Below are positions 36,781 through 46,893 of a DNA stretch of 62,405 bases, one piece after another (within the stretch, counting starts at the first letter, position 1; every line of letters starts with the position of its first letter). Location: the NCBI GenBank assembly GCA_019748235.1, contig JAIEPU010000203.1, forward strand, positions 1 to 62,405, in the 5' to 3' direction. The notes beneath the pieces were generated by a model. That model saw only the letters and a program-made list of their open reading frames with translations. It was not told the DNA's origin and did no database searches. The DNA is from a bacterium (GTDB lineage Bacteria; Planctomycetota; Planctomycetia; Kolteriales; Kolteriaceae). The translations under genes and the position numbers were made by a program.

Positions 36781-36953
36781 TCGTGTCATCGATGTCATCG
36801 CTGGAAATTATTGCAAACCGCTTGAGTGCTCCGTTCTCCCTTGAATAGGCTTACGGTGCGAATGCGTTGAAGGTGCTTGTTTCGTCCTCTCGATTGAGAG
36901 ATGATGGCTCCCATTCGTCCGGCCCCCATCACTTCATTCGCATGGGAAAATCC

Positions 36954-37847
36954 ATGAAGTCGTTTCGCCGCATCGGAGGGATCCTGCTGGCTATGATCGT
37001 CCTACTTTCCATCATTCTTGGTGCCTGGGAAGTTTATCGCCAATCGACCGTCGAACTCGTCACGGCTCAAGTCTTGGCGGAGAACAACAAGGGGAAGAAG
37101 GCCGCCGTTCGAGAGATCGATCCGAAGGAGATTGAAGCGCGCTATCAAAATCCCGAACAGTTCCGAGCCATGCTCGAAAGCGTGCGCGAACAAGTCCACG
37201 CGATCGATGAACGAGACAAAACACTGGAGCATGTGGAAGTCCAAGTCGCGAAGGAAATCGATCCCAAGGGTCACGAGGCGGCAGCGGAGCGGCATACCGA
37301 GCGAATCTGGCGCGAAGGGGATAAAAAGTATCGTCAAACGATTGAGTATCTGGACCTCGTCAAGGGGAAACCCAAGAAGGGAGCCGTCACTCGCCCTCGA
37401 GTGGACACGGGCAAAATCAACGAAGTATTCCCATTCCAACTTCCCGCCGCTGAGGACGACTATCGCTATCAGTTCGCAGGCGTCGAACAAATCAACAACC
37501 GCTGGACGATAAAGATTAACTTTGAGCCGAGTAAGGGACCCGCGGGTCGATTTCGCGGGGAAACATGGATCGATCCAACCACCTTCACTCCCGTCCGACT
37601 TTTCGTGAGCTTGGCGGAAAAGAAGCCATTCCTCGACCAGTTTTCAATGCTCATTGATTACGGCACCGTGGAAACCGGTCAGGTACAAGTGGTCAGCACC
37701 GTGATCGATGGGAGTGGCGGATTTGCAATGGTCCAAAAGCATATCCGCTCAGAAATCGCCTTCAACAATTATCAAAGCCTGGCGAATGCGAAAAAATCTT
37801 CTGAACCCACCAACGATCGAACTCCTGTCGCCGTACCAGAGAGATGA
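36954..37847 (+). CDS. Membrane-anchored protein of unknown function, LolA-like look
   Basis: 297 residues. One anchor lies at about 5-26 (RIGGILLAMIVLLSIILGAW). A charged helical region follows (about 45-110, rich in Glu/Lys/Arg), then a beta-rich part with WTIKINFEPS, RFRGETWIDPTTFTPVRLFVSLAEK and FSMLIDYG. The beta part recalls LolA/DUF1571-type folds, but no family is firmly recognised. ATG 36954 is preferred over upstream starts because the anchor then sits near the N-terminus. Confidence 0.65.
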   Translation: MKSFRRIGGILLAMIVLLSIILGAWEVYRQSTVELVTAQVLAENNKGKKAAVREIDPKEIEARYQNPEQFRAMLESVREQVHAIDERDKTLEHVEVQVAKEIDPKGHEAAAERHTERIWREGDKKYRQTIEYLDLVKGKPKKGAVTRPRVDTGKINEVFPFQLPAAEDDYRYQFAGVEQINNRWTIKINFEPSKGPAGRFRGETWIDPTTFTPVRLFVSLAEKKPFLDQFSMLIDYGTVETGQVQVVSTVIDGSGGFAMVQKHIRSEIAFNNYQSLANAKKSSEPTNDRTPVAVPER

Positions 37848-38146
37848 GTCTGCTTTATTGCGTCGGGGGCGAGGCGTTTTGCCTCCTCAATCGCCTTGTC
37901 CCTGCGCATGTCACATCTGCCCCCATTTCTTGACTGTTCACCGTTTGACTCACCAAAATCTGAGTCATCCCCTTTTTGTCGGGTTCTCCTTCGATATTGC
38001 CCTCTGTCGCTCGCCTCGAAATATTCCTTCCGGAACCTTCACAGGGATTATTGGATCACCTGGACGCGTGCTCTTACAACAGCGTCAAGGATTCGGCTGG
38101 ATGATCTGCCGACCGCACAAGCAACCCATGACAAGTGAGCACCGAC

Positions 38147-39598
38147 ATGAGTGAGAGTTGCGACATCGGGCTGATTGGCTTAGCCGTTATGGGCGAGAAT
38201 CTCGTCCTGAACATTGAAAGCAGGGGCTACACCTGTGCTGTCTTCAACCGGACGACGAGCAAGGTTGACGCTTTCATGGCCGGTCGCGGCAAAGGAAAGA
38301 AATTCGTCGGCTGCCATTCACTCGAAGAGTTGGTGAAACAGCTCAAACGTCCCCGACGCATCATGATGATGGTCAAGGCCGGCGCCCCCGTGGATGAATT
38401 GATCGCGGAGATCGAACCGCTTCTCGAACCGGGCGATATTCTGATCGACGGCGGCAATACCTATCCCGACGACACCAAGCGGCGAGTCGCTGTCGCGAAA
38501 TCAAAGGGACTGCTCTACATCGGCACCGGCGTTTCCGGCGGCGAGGAAGGAGCGCTCAAAGGTCCAAGCATCATGCCAGGCGGCACGGTTGAAGCATGGC
38601 CGGCTGTCAAGCCGATCTTCCAAGCGATCGCGGCCAAGGTTGGACCGAAGGGTGATATTCCCTGCTGCGAATGGATCGGCCCCGACGGCGCGGGCAACTA
38701 CGTCAAGATGGTGCATAACGGCATCGAATACGGCGACATGCAGCTTATCTGCGAAGCCTATCATTTGCTTCATGCCGGCCTTGGGCTGTCGAACGAAGAG
38801 CTCCATCAAGTTTTCGACGATTGGAACAAGGGAGAACTCGACAGCTATCTCATCGAGATCACGCGCGACATTTTCACCGTGAAAGATCCGGAGACCGGCA
38901 AGTATCTCGTTGACGTCATCCTCGACACTGCCGCCCAAAAGGGAACGGGTAAATGGATGAGCCAACTCGCCCTTGATCTCGGTATCCCGACGACCCTCAT
39001 CACCGAAGCGGTCTTCGCACGATGCCTCTCGGCTCAGAAGGAAGCACGCGTGAACGCGAGCAAAGTGCTTCACGGACCCAAGGGTGCGATCGAAGAGTTC
39101 CGCAAGTCCGTCAACAAAAGGGAATTCATTGAAGCGGTCCGGCAAGCCCTCTATGCATCGAAGATTTGCAGCTATGCGCAAGGCTTCGATCAACTCGCGC
39201 ATGCCGCCAAGGAAGAAGGGTGGAAGCTCGATTACGGCTCGATCGCGATGCTCTGGCGTGGTGGCTGCATCATTCGCGCCCAGTTCCTCGAGCGCATCAA
39301 GGAGGCATACGATCGCAAACCGGATCTCGCGAATTTGCTCCTTGATCAGTACTTCGCGAACGTGATCGAGAAGGCCCAGCCCGATTGGCGGCGCGTCGTA
39401 CAGACTGCGATTGGTATCGGACTGCCGATACCGGCGTTCACTGCCGCCATCAGCTATCTCGATGGCTATCGCAGCGAACGGCTCCCCGCGAACCTGCTGC
39501 AAGCACAGCGCGACTACTTCGGCGCCCACTTGTATCAGCGAGTCGACAAGTCCGGCAACTTCCACACCGACTGGATCAACGAACGGAAGTCGTCATAG
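38147..39598 (+). CDS. gnd: 6-phosphogluconate dehydrogenase, decarboxylating
   Basis: 483 residues. [22 protein letters not shown] is the NADP-binding start and [11 protein letters not shown] follows. [21 protein letters not shown] and [17 protein letters not shown] carry substrate and catalytic residues (Lys, Glu). [12 protein letters not shown] and the C-terminal tail are typical of the long homodimeric Gnd. It converts 6-phosphogluconate to ribulose-5-phosphate, CO2 and NADPH. A GTG 12 bases upstream would add four residues. Confidence 0.96.
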   Translation: MSESCDIGLIGLAVMGENLVLNIESRGYTCAVFNRTTSKVDAFMAGRGKGKKFVGCHSLEELVKQLKRPRRIMMMVKAGAPVDELIAEIEPLLEPGDILIDGGNTYPDDTKRRVAVAKSKGLLYIGTGVSGGEEGALKGPSIMPGGTVEAWPAVKPIFQAIAAKVGPKGDIPCCEWIGPDGAGNYVKMVHNGIEYGDMQLICEAYHLLHAGLGLSNEELHQVFDDWNKGELDSYLIEITRDIFTVKDPETGKYLVDVILDTAAQKGTGKWMSQLALDLGIPTTLITEAVFARCLSAQKEARVNASKVLHGPKGAIEEFRKSVNKREFIEAVRQALYASKICSYAQGFDQLAHAAKEEGWKLDYGSIAMLWRGGCIIRAQFLERIKEAYDRKPDLANLLLDQYFANVIEKAQPDWRRVVQTAIGIGLPIPAFTAAISYLDGYRSERLPANLLQAQRDYFGAHLYQRVDKSGNFHTDWINERKSS

Positions 39599-39717
39599 TA
39601 CGATGCAGGGCATAACGGGTGGCCCAGGCAACTCGCAGGAATCAAAGTATTTGGTTGAATCCGATAACATCCGTGAATCGAGGTCGTGCTTTGTCACTGT
39701 CAAGAATGGGGATTCAA

Positions 39718-39848
39718 GGGTGCCATGGCCACGCTTGTCTTGGCCATGCGAAACCTGCGATTATTTCAACATCCGCTTGCCGTCGGTCATGCAAGCGGGT
39801 CGTCGGATTCGATACTTCATGCCCACGCAAGCGTGGGACATGGCACCC
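39718..39848. repeat. 131-bp inverted-repeat element with three internal hairpins
   Basis: The ends are near-perfect inverted repeats of about 20 nt. The left end begins GGGTGCCATG and ends CCACGCTTG (39718-39737). The right end begins CAAGCGTGGG and ends CATGGCACCC (39828-39848), with one gap and one mismatch. Inside lie stems CATGGCCA/TGGCCATG (39724-39731/39741-39748), CCGCTTGC/GCAAGCGG (39773-39780/39791-39798) and CCCACGC/GCGTGGG (39822-39828/39831-39837). It has no ORF of its own. It may be a nonautonomous mobile element or a palindromic unit of another dispersed family. Confidence 0.75.
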
Positions 39849-39873
39849 CATTTTTGCTGTGACAAATCAGTTT

Positions 39874-39910
39874 CATCCTAAGCTAAGTCATTTCGACCCA
39901 GCTTAGGATG
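39874..39910. repeat. 11-bp inverted repeat
   Basis: CATCCTAAGCT (39874-39884) and AGCTTAGGATG (39900-39910) pair perfectly with a 15-nt loop, between the 131-bp element and REP copy 3. No T run, so probably not a terminator. Confidence 0.7.
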
Positions 39911-39918
39911 AATTACGT

Positions 39919-39965
39919 GATGGCCCCGACAACTAGCTTGTCGGGGTGCCGAAGGCACAAGAGGG
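39919..39965 (-). repeat. REP copy 3
   Basis: Long hairpin CCCCGACAA/TTGTCGGGG (39924-39932/39938-39946), then short hairpin GTGCC-GAA-GGCAC (39946-39958), then AAGAGGG. The short stem differs from copy 2 (GTTGC/GCAAC) by paired changes. It has the same orientation as copy 1. Confidence 0.88.
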
Positions 39966-39981
39966 AAAGTCTCTGAAATCA

Positions 39982-40031
39982 CCCTCTCGTCTGCTTCGCA
40001 GACCCGGACAAACGAGTTGTCCGGGCCACCC
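39982..40031 (+). repeat. REP copy 4
   Basis: CCCTCTC, short hairpin GTCTGC-TTC-GCAGAC (39989-40003), then long hairpin CCCGGACAA/TTGTCCGGG (40003-40011/40017-40025). It faces copy 3 in inverted orientation 16 bp away, forming a BIME-like pair. It ends 42 bp before the SDR gene. Confidence 0.88.
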
Positions 40032-40073
40032 AGATTGATGATTGAAACGCATTTGCATTTGGAAAGTGTGACC

Positions 40074-40853
40074 ATGTCTGATTACTTGTCGAATCTCTTC
40101 AGCCTTAACGATCGACGGGCCGTTGTGATTGGTGGAACCGGTGTGCTCGGCGGGCGAATTGCCACTGCGCTGGCGAAGGCGGGCGCAGCCGTTGTCATCG
40201 CGGGGCGGAGCGAGGAACGAGGGAAGGAACGATGCGAGGAAATTGAAAAGACGGGCGCGAAGGCGACTTACTTGCCAGTGGACGTCATGAGCCGTGATTC
40301 GATCCAAGAGCTTCATGACCGTGCGGAAAAGGAGGTCGGCCCGATCGATATCTTGGTGAACGGCGCGGGCGTGAACAGCGCGCAGCCGTACTACGAGATC
40401 GAGGACGAAGTTTGGCAGAAGATCTTCACGACGAATCTTCTCAGCCTGCATTGGGGTTGCCAGATCTTCTCGAAGGACATGGCATCGCGCGGCCGAGGAA
40501 GCATCATCAACATCGGCTCGGCTTCGTCCGACAAACCCCTTTCGCGCGTCTTTGCGTACTCATCCAGCAAAGCGGCCGTGGTGAATTACACGCAGAACCT
40601 CGCCCGCGAACTGGGCACGACCGGCGTGCGAGTCAATTCACTCTCCCCCGGTTTCTTCCCTGCCGAACAGAACCGCAAAATCCTCGATGCATCGCGCGTG
40701 GAAAGCATCATGCGCCGCACCCCGATGGCGCGGTTCGGCGAGCCGGAAGATCTCGACGGCGCGGTGATTCTCCTCGCCTCCGATCAAGCCGGCCGATTCA
40801 TCACCGGCATCAACCTCTTCGTCGACGGTGGCTTCACGGCCATGTCGATCTAG
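40074..40853 (+). CDS. Short-chain dehydrogenase/reductase (possibly mannonate/fructuronate type)
   Basis: 259 residues, classical SDR. VVIGGTGVLGGRIATALA is the cofactor loop, VNGAGVN is the NNAG-like motif, and Ser in IGSASSD with YSSSKAAV (Tyr, Lys) gives the catalytic set. SPGFFPAEQNRKIL and INLFVDGGFTAM close it. The GTGVLGG start and overall layout resemble the SDR group annotated as D-mannonate oxidoreductase, but substrate is not proven. ATG 40074 has GGAAAG upstream. REP copy 4 lies in the leader. Confidence 0.88.
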   Translation: MSDYLSNLFSLNDRRAVVIGGTGVLGGRIATALAKAGAAVVIAGRSEERGKERCEEIEKTGAKATYLPVDVMSRDSIQELHDRAEKEVGPIDILVNGAGVNSAQPYYEIEDEVWQKIFTTNLLSLHWGCQIFSKDMASRGRGSIINIGSASSDKPLSRVFAYSSSKAAVVNYTQNLARELGTTGVRVNSLSPGFFPAEQNRKILDASRVESIMRRTPMARFGEPEDLDGAVILLASDQAGRFITGINLFVDGGFTAMSI

Positions 40854-40911
40854 AGTGACTTCAATTGATGTTCATCAATGACATCGCCACTTGCACCGTG
40901 AATGAATGCAA

Positions 40912-40941
40912 AAAGGGCTGAGCATCTTTGCCCAGCCCTTT
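40912..40941 (-). terminator. Intrinsic terminator downstream of rho
   Basis: AAAGGGCTG (40912-40920) and CAGCCCTTT (40933-40941) form a 9-bp stem with a 12-nt loop. On the minus strand the stem is followed by TTTTTGC, so it fits rho, whose stop is 44 bp before it. The arms have A and T at the ends, so it may also stop the SDR transcript. Confidence 0.8.
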
Positions 40942-40985
40942 AGTGATTGGTCCAGTGCGATTCGCCGAACTGGCGTCGGTCGCGC

Positions 40986-42536
40986 TTACTGCAAGTTCAT
41001 TCCCATGAGGAATTCCGCGTTGCTCTTCGTGCGGCGGAGGCGGCTGGAGAGGAGTTCCATCGCTTCGACCGGGTTCATGTCGTTCAGCACGCGGCGAAGA
41101 ACCCAAATTCGCTTGAGCTCTTCCGGATCGAGCAGCAACTCCTCACGGCGAGTCCCCGAGCGGTTGACGTCGATCGCGGGCCAGACGCGCTTCTCGACCA
41201 GACGGCGGTCGAGATGGAGTTCCATGTTGCCCGTCCCCTTGAACTCTTCGAAGATGACTTCATCCATCTTGCTGCCGGTGTCAATGAGCGCGGTGGCAAG
41301 AATGGTCAGGCTTCCGCCATCTTGAATGTTTCGAGCAGCACCGAAGAATCGCTTGGGCTTGTGAAGCGCATTCGCGTCGACACCGCCGGTCAAGATCTTG
41401 CCGGAGTGAGGAATTTCGGTGTTGTATGCACGGGCTAGACGGGTGATCGAATCGAGCACGATCACGACGTTGTGACCGAATTCGACCATTCGCTTCGCCT
41501 TCTCGATGACCATCTCGGCCACTTGAATGTGCCGGCTGGTCGGCTCATCGAACGTGCTCGAGATGACCTCGGCCCGGGGGCCGGTCACCATTCGCTGCAT
41601 GTCCGTCACTTCTTCCGGACGCTCGTCAATGAGTAGAACCATGACGTAAACGTCGGGATGATTCTTGAGCACGCTGGTGGCGATCTTTTGCAGCAAGATC
41701 GTTTTGCCGGTACGGGGAGGCGCGACGATGAGACCGCGCTGTCCAAAGCCGATCGGCGTCACCATGTCGATGACGCGCATGTTGATTTCTTCCGGCTCTT
41801 CCAGCAACTCTAGCCGGACCCGCCGCGTCGGATGGAGCGGCGTCAAGTCGTCGAACGAAATCATGTTCGCGACTTTGTCTGGATCCTCATAGTTGATCGC
41901 TTCAACTCGCAAGAGCGCGAAGTAGCGTTCGTTTTCCTTCGGGGGACGAATTTGGCCGGCCACCGTCACACCGGTCTTGAGACCGAAGCGGCGGATCTGG
42001 CTTGGCGAGATGTAGATATCGTCCGGGCAAGGAAGGTAGTTGTAATCGGGACTGCGGAGGAAGCCGAAGCCGTCTGGAAGGATTTCGAGGGTTCCCTCGC
42101 CGAACATCAAGCCGTTCTGCTTGACCCGCTCTTTGAGGATCTTAAAGATCAGGTCCTGCTTCTTGAGCCCTTGATAGTCCTCGATCCCTTCCTCTTTGGC
42201 GATCTGCATGAGCTCGGGCATCGTCATGTGCTGAAGTTCAGCAAGATGCGTCCCGCGATTGCCACGCTTGATCTGCTCGTAACGTTGATTCGTATCGAGG
42301 TCGTTGAAATCCTCGCCTCGTTGATCCCGTTGCTCCGGCTCTGGCGGGCGGGGTGGTTCGGGCGGAGGAGTAGGAGGAGCTTCTTCCGCAACCGGTTCAC
42401 GCGATGCTGATCGAGACCGAGACGGGGGTGGTTCTTCCGGCGTGTCTTCGAAGCCGACGAAATCCGTCTCTGACGGATCGGGTTCCGGTTCGGGTTGTGA
42501 TCGACGCGTGGTACGGCGGCCAGGTGCTTTGGCCAT
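40986..42536 (-). CDS. rho: Transcription termination factor Rho
   Basis: 516 residues. An N-terminal 70-80 residue tail rich in Pro/Glu/Arg is probably disordered. A Rho-N type helical part follows ([31 protein letters not shown]), then the RNA-binding cold-shock domain ([37 protein letters not shown]). The hexameric helicase core has Walker [27 protein letters not shown] and [18 protein letters not shown] 42536 has GGAAGGAG eight bases upstream. It lies behind polA-coaE on the same strand with a 354-bp gap. Confidence 0.97.
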   Translation of the reverse strand: MAKAPGRRTTRRSQPEPEPDPSETDFVGFEDTPEEPPPSRSRSASREPVAEEAPPTPPPEPPRPPEPEQRDQRGEDFNDLDTNQRYEQIKRGNRGTHLAELQHMTMPELMQIAKEEGIEDYQGLKKQDLIFKILKERVKQNGLMFGEGTLEILPDGFGFLRSPDYNYLPCPDDIYISPSQIRRFGLKTGVTVAGQIRPPKENERYFALLRVEAINYEDPDKVANMISFDDLTPLHPTRRVRLELLEEPEEINMRVIDMVTPIGFGQRGLIVAPPRTGKTILLQKIATSVLKNHPDVYVMVLLIDERPEEVTDMQRMVTGPRAEVISSTFDEPTSRHIQVAEMVIEKAKRMVEFGHNVVIVLDSITRLARAYNTEIPHSGKILTGGVDANALHKPKRFFGAARNIQDGGSLTILATALIDTGSKMDEVIFEEFKGTGNMELHLDRRLVEKRVWPAIDVNRSGTRREELLLDPEELKRIWVLRRVLNDMNPVEAMELLSSRLRRTKSNAEFLMGMNLQ

Positions 42537-42890
42537 GTTGCTACTCCTTCCGATGAGCCGACGCGAAGAATCGGAATCAACTACTGCTGATTCACGCCGA
42601 GCGGATCGCCCCAATGGCCAATCCGAGAATGCCCAGCGTCGTCGGCGGCGGGTATTAGTCCTGTTGCTCCATGATCATGAGCCGATGAGCCAGACTCCAC
42701 AAGGAACTGCTTCAACGAACTCTTGAAATACCTTTTCTGAAACACTCACGTTGAGGGATTCTTCGATGAATTCTTCGCCAGCCCTAAACCGGTCCCTAGC
42801 AATTCTCTCGAAGGGCCTGCATGGATTCCATGAAATCATGCCCTCATCTCTGGCGAAAACCTATCGAATCGGCCTCAAAATCATCAACAC
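42537..42890 (-). other. Leader region of rho
   Basis: About 350 bp between coaE and rho on the same strand. Rho genes are often autoregulated in their leader, so this could be a control region, but no hairpin or box was clear enough to annotate. Confidence 0.35.
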
Positions 42891-43523
42891 TCAACGAGTT
42901 TGTGTCCACTCTTCAAACAAGCGGTCCACCTGAGCTCGGCAGGCTTCCCGCGAGGTGCCGTTGTCAATGACGACATCGGCCCGTGATCTTTTTTTGTCGA
43001 TCGGCCACTGCGCCGCCTCGCGCCGGTCGAGTTCCGCCTCGTCCCAGCCTCGATTTTGGCGAAGCCGTTCTAGTCTCACCTCTCGCGAAGCGTCGACAAA
43101 GATGATTCGATCGCAGATACCGGCCCAACCAACCTCGAGCAAAATGGCCGCATCCAGCACTACAACGGGACAACTTTGATCATGGAGCGAGTTCTTAACC
43201 TTCTCCACGAACCGCTCGAACATTACTGGATGAACGATTGATTCCAGTTTTTGTCGTCGCTCTTGGTTGGAGAACACCAAAAGACCGAGTTTCGATCGGT
43301 CAATTTGGCCATCTTCCCCAAGAATGTCTCTGCCAAATGTGTCGGTAAGCCTCTCGATGACCGCTGGCTCACGAAGCACTTCGTGCCCCGTCCGATCCGC
43401 ATCAATCACTGCCGCGCCAAGTTCGACAAGTCGCTCCGCGACGGTACTCTTTCCCGCTCCGATCCCCCCGATCAGACCTATGACAGGCTTTCTGGGGAGC
43501 GAATAATCCATCAAGTCCGTCAT
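42891..43523 (-). CDS. coaE: Dephospho-CoA kinase
   Basis: 210 residues. P-loop GLIGGIGAGKST, ADRTGHEVL, the VVLDAAILLEVGW block and FVDASREVRLERLRQNRGWDE lid region are those of CoaE, which phosphorylates dephospho-CoA in the last step of CoA synthesis. It overlaps polA by four bases (ATGA), so translation is probably coupled. Confidence 0.95.
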   Translation of the reverse strand: MTDLMDYSLPRKPVIGLIGGIGAGKSTVAERLVELGAAVIDADRTGHEVLREPAVIERLTDTFGRDILGEDGQIDRSKLGLLVFSNQERRQKLESIVHPVMFERFVEKVKNSLHDQSCPVVVLDAAILLEVGWAGICDRIIFVDASREVRLERLRQNRGWDEAELDRREAAQWPIDKKRSRADVVIDNGTSREACRAQVDRLFEEWTQTR

Positions 43524-46231
43524 GCCGGGGTCATCTCGATTTCAAGCGGTTCCAGATCGAGCCAATTCGGTCCCGATCCAACATCCACTTTGAGCGGCAC
43601 ACCTTCGAGCGGCAGCGCCTGCGTCATCTCTTGAACGACGATTCCCGCAAGGAACTCCGCTTGGCTTGCCTCGACCTCGAAGACCAATTCGTCGTGTATT
43701 TGGAGAAGCATTCGCCCAGGAAGGTCTTCGCGTCGCATCCGTCGATGAATGTTGACCATCGCCTGTTTAATCAGGTCTGCCGCGGATCCTTGAATGACCG
43801 TATTGATCGCTGTCCGCTCGGGGAGATTTCTCACTCGACCGGTGGTATTCTTCACTCCGGTGATCGGCCGGCGACGACCGAGAATTGTCGAAACGAACTG
43901 ATTCTGCTTCGCTTCTTCAAGGACACGGGTAAAGAATTCTTCCACACCAGGGTACTGCTGGAAGTAGGCGTCAATGAACGCGGCTGCTTCTTCTTTATCG
44001 ATTTTTAACTGCTTGGCGAGTCCAAAAGGGGACTGTCCGTACATGATCCCGAAGTTGACGGCTTTGGCTCGCCGCCGAAGTTCGGGGGTCACCTCCTCAA
44101 CGGGGACACCCCCTATTTGTGCTCCAACGACGGCATGAATGTCCAGATCATCCCCAAAGGCCCTGCGCAACGTCGCATCACCGCTGAAGTGAGCGAGCAT
44201 GCGAAGCTCGATCTGAGAATAATCGGCTGACAAAAGAACCCAACCCTCTTCCCCCGGCAGAAACGCTTGGCGGATTTTCTGACCTTCCGGAGAACGGATT
44301 GGGATGTTCTGCAAATTCGGATCGCTGGAACTGAGCCGTCCGGTGGCCGCGACGGTCTGATTGAATGACGCATGAATCCGCTTCGTCTGAGGATTGATCA
44401 TCGTCGGAAGGGCTTCGACGTATGTCCCCTTCAACTTCGCGAGTTGTCGATACTCAAGCACAAGCTGGCAGACGTCATGCTGGTCGGCTAACTCTTCGAG
44501 CACTTCCTGATCTGTGCTCGCACCGCTTTGCGTTCGCTTGACGATCGGCAATTTCAGCTCGTCGAATAGCACCTTTCGAAGCTGAACCGGCGAATCGATA
44601 TTGAACTCATGACCGGCCAACTTGTAGATCTCATCTTGCAGATCCCAGATGCGGTCCGCGAACTTCTTACTCAGTGAATGAAGCAGGTCGACGTTGATGC
44701 GGATGCCGTTCCATTCGAGTTCTGCCAAAACGTCGACCAGCGGAAGCTCGAGTTCTTCATAAAGCTTCTTGAGACCGTCCGCCTCGATACGGGGCTCGAG
44801 GATATCCGTCAGCCGAAGTGCAACGTCGGCATCTTCTCCCGCATACTCCGCGACTTTATCCGCATCGACCTGATCCATGCGGAGCTGCGTTTTTCCTTTC
44901 CCCGCCTTGCCGATCAATGAATCAATCTTGATCGTCTCATGCCGCAGAAGCCGATTCGACAATTCATCAAGGTTGTGATTTCGCTCACCCGGCTCGAGCA
45001 AGTAGCTCGCGATCATCGAATCGAACGCAAGCCCTTCCAGACGAACGCCCGCTCGGCGAAGGACGAGCATGTCATACTTCAGGTTCTGCCCGACCTTTTG
45101 AATTTCGGGATTTTCGATGATCGGCCGTAGCTTCGCGAGGACATCGTCAGGATCGAGCGATGATTGACCCTTCGGAGCGCGGACGGCGACGTAGTAGGCG
45201 ACACCCGGCTCCCACGAGATCGCGTATCCGACGATATCTGCTTGTGTCGGGTGAACACTCGTTGTTTCCAGATCGAAACTAATGCGTGATTGCGATGCAA
45301 GTTCGTGCAACATCAGTTCGAAGCTGACTGGATCATGAATCAGTTTGTAATCGTGCTTCCACTTGTGTGCCGAAGGCTGCTCGGCTCGTAGTTGATCGGC
45401 GAATCGATGAAAGCCGCACTGAGTGAAGAGTGACAAAAGCTCGTCGTAGTCAGGCAACGTCAGACGCCAAGCGGACCAGTCGGTGGGAAGTTCGATATCG
45501 CACTTCAGCCGAACGAGCTCACGACTGATGTAGGCCTTCTCTTTGTCCCGAACGAGGTTTTCCTTGACCTTTCCCTTAATGGACTCGATGTTCGCGTAGA
45601 TGCCGTCAAGGTTCCCGTATTCTTCGATCAATTTCGAAGCCGTCTTCGGACCTATGCCACGAACGCCCGGAACATTATCAGTGCTATCTCCGACGAGAGA
45701 CTGGTATTCGACGACTTGATCCGGGGTAATTCCCCAGTCATTTTTGACGTACTCAGCATCAATGATTCGGTTCTTGCGAAGGTCATACATGACCACGCCG
45801 TCACCCACACATTGACGGATATCCTTGTCGGCCGTGCAAAGATAGACTTCCACTCCCCGTTTCTTCGCCGCCGCGGCGACCGAGGCGAGAAAATCATCCG
45901 CTTCGAGTCCATCCTCGGCAAGGACGGGGATGCGATACGCATCAAGCACTTTTCGAATCATCCCAATCTGCGGACGAAGATCGTCCGGCATCTCGGATCG
46001 TGTCCCCTTATAGTCGGCGAAAAGGTCATGCCGAAACGTGACAGAAGACGAATCCATTGCGCAGACAAAGTAATCGGGCTGCTTATCACGACGAATGAAT
46101 TCGATGTCACGGACAAAACCGAAGACCGCATTCGTTGGCTGGCCGTCGGGGCCGGTCATCTCTGCAATGGCGTGAAACACCTGATAGATCAGGGAATGCG
46201 CATCCAGAATGTAAAGGCGTTCCGCCATCAT
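43520..46231 (-). CDS. polA: DNA polymerase I
   Basis: 903 residues in three domains. The 5' nuclease (1 to about 290) has LYILDAHSLIYQVFHA, ADDFLASVA, GDSTDNVPGVRGIGPKTA. The 3'-5' exonuclease (about 300-490) keeps SFDLETT, GQNLKYDML and YAGEDAD, so proofreading looks intact. The polymerase (about 510-903) shows motif A LLSADYSQIELRML, motif B RRRAKAVNFGIMYG and motif C LLQIHDELVFE. It fills gaps and removes primers. coaE follows with a 4-bp overlap. Confidence 0.97.
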   Translation of the reverse strand: MMAERLYILDAHSLIYQVFHAIAEMTGPDGQPTNAVFGFVRDIEFIRRDKQPDYFVCAMDSSSVTFRHDLFADYKGTRSEMPDDLRPQIGMIRKVLDAYRIPVLAEDGLEADDFLASVAAAAKKRGVEVYLCTADKDIRQCVGDGVVMYDLRKNRIIDAEYVKNDWGITPDQVVEYQSLVGDSTDNVPGVRGIGPKTASKLIEEYGNLDGIYANIESIKGKVKENLVRDKEKAYISRELVRLKCDIELPTDWSAWRLTLPDYDELLSLFTQCGFHRFADQLRAEQPSAHKWKHDYKLIHDPVSFELMLHELASQSRISFDLETTSVHPTQADIVGYAISWEPGVAYYVAVRAPKGQSSLDPDDVLAKLRPIIENPEIQKVGQNLKYDMLVLRRAGVRLEGLAFDSMIASYLLEPGERNHNLDELSNRLLRHETIKIDSLIGKAGKGKTQLRMDQVDADKVAEYAGEDADVALRLTDILEPRIEADGLKKLYEELELPLVDVLAELEWNGIRINVDLLHSLSKKFADRIWDLQDEIYKLAGHEFNIDSPVQLRKVLFDELKLPIVKRTQSGASTDQEVLEELADQHDVCQLVLEYRQLAKLKGTYVEALPTMINPQTKRIHASFNQTVAATGRLSSSDPNLQNIPIRSPEGQKIRQAFLPGEEGWVLLSADYSQIELRMLAHFSGDATLRRAFGDDLDIHAVVGAQIGGVPVEEVTPELRRRAKAVNFGIMYGQSPFGLAKQLKIDKEEAAAFIDAYFQQYPGVEEFFTRVLEEAKQNQFVSTILGRRRPITGVKNTTGRVRNLPERTAINTVIQGSAADLIKQAMVNIHRRMRREDLPGRMLLQIHDELVFEVEASQAEFLAGIVVQEMTQALPLEGVPLKVDVGSGPNWLDLEPLEIEMTPA

Positions 46232-46827
46232 TGAGGCCTATCGGCCGCGGGGAATCTGCTGAATGAAAGACAAGCTTCACACGATCAGTCGCGTAAACCT
46301 TGTCGCGAACAGACCAAAGGGAAAAACCGTCGCTTGGTCATCCCGGAGCGGATTCCGAGTCGCGGTGGCCCAAAGCCAGAGACGAGCAGTGACTTAGCCA
46401 CCAGAGGAAACCGATAACAGCAGATCCTTTCGCGGATCAATCCTTTCTGACCAGGAAGACATGAAAGCAAAACCAAGTATGCGAATCACGTCTCAAGGAG
46501 GTAGTTGGCAGTAAATGAGAAAGCCCTACTCTTCCGCCGGAAAGGGGCATTCAATTGTCCGATTGGAGACCATCGAAATTAATAGATCGGTGAGCGACCA
46601 TCGGATGGCGGAAAATTTCGTCGCTCTATGACTCTAGGCACCCCGAAACGGGCTGTCAACAGGAAGATTCCCGCTTCGAGCCACCCTCTGTGGTTCCGAG
46701 CATTCAAATTCGCAATAGACTGACGAACGTCATCGACTAACTTTGCTCCCTGCGGCCATTCGAACCAAGACGGCTCTACTTTCACTTCTAACGATCAATG
46801 GGGCAAAATTCGAAAGGATCGGCTGAT
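46232..46827. other. Intergenic stretch upstream of polA
   Basis: About 600 bp before the terminator of the next gene. It should contain the polA promoter, but none could be placed. Minus-strand frames of 60-100 codons (for example 46579-46785) have no domain or ribosome site. Confidence 0.4.
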
Positions 46828-46862
46828 AAAAAAGAACCTCCGCCCCATGGAAGAGCGAAGGT
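46828..46862 (-). terminator. Intrinsic terminator of the second Gfo/Idh/MocA gene
   Basis: On the minus strand ACCTTCGCTC pairs with GGGCGGAGGT (10 bp, two G-U) around an 8-nt loop and is followed by TTCTTTTTT. It lies about 30 bp beyond the stop codon at 46894. Confidence 0.75.
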
Positions 46863-46893
46863 CTGTTCGATCGACTCCGAGAACTCTTGAAAA

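Noticed and set aside
39599..40031. CRISPR array
   Set aside because: Repeats are palindromic, of different families and inverted; there are no regularly spaced direct repeats or spacers.
46579..46785. Minus-strand frame of 68 codons starting with GTG
   Set aside because: Weak start context and no recognisable features; kept out for lack of support.
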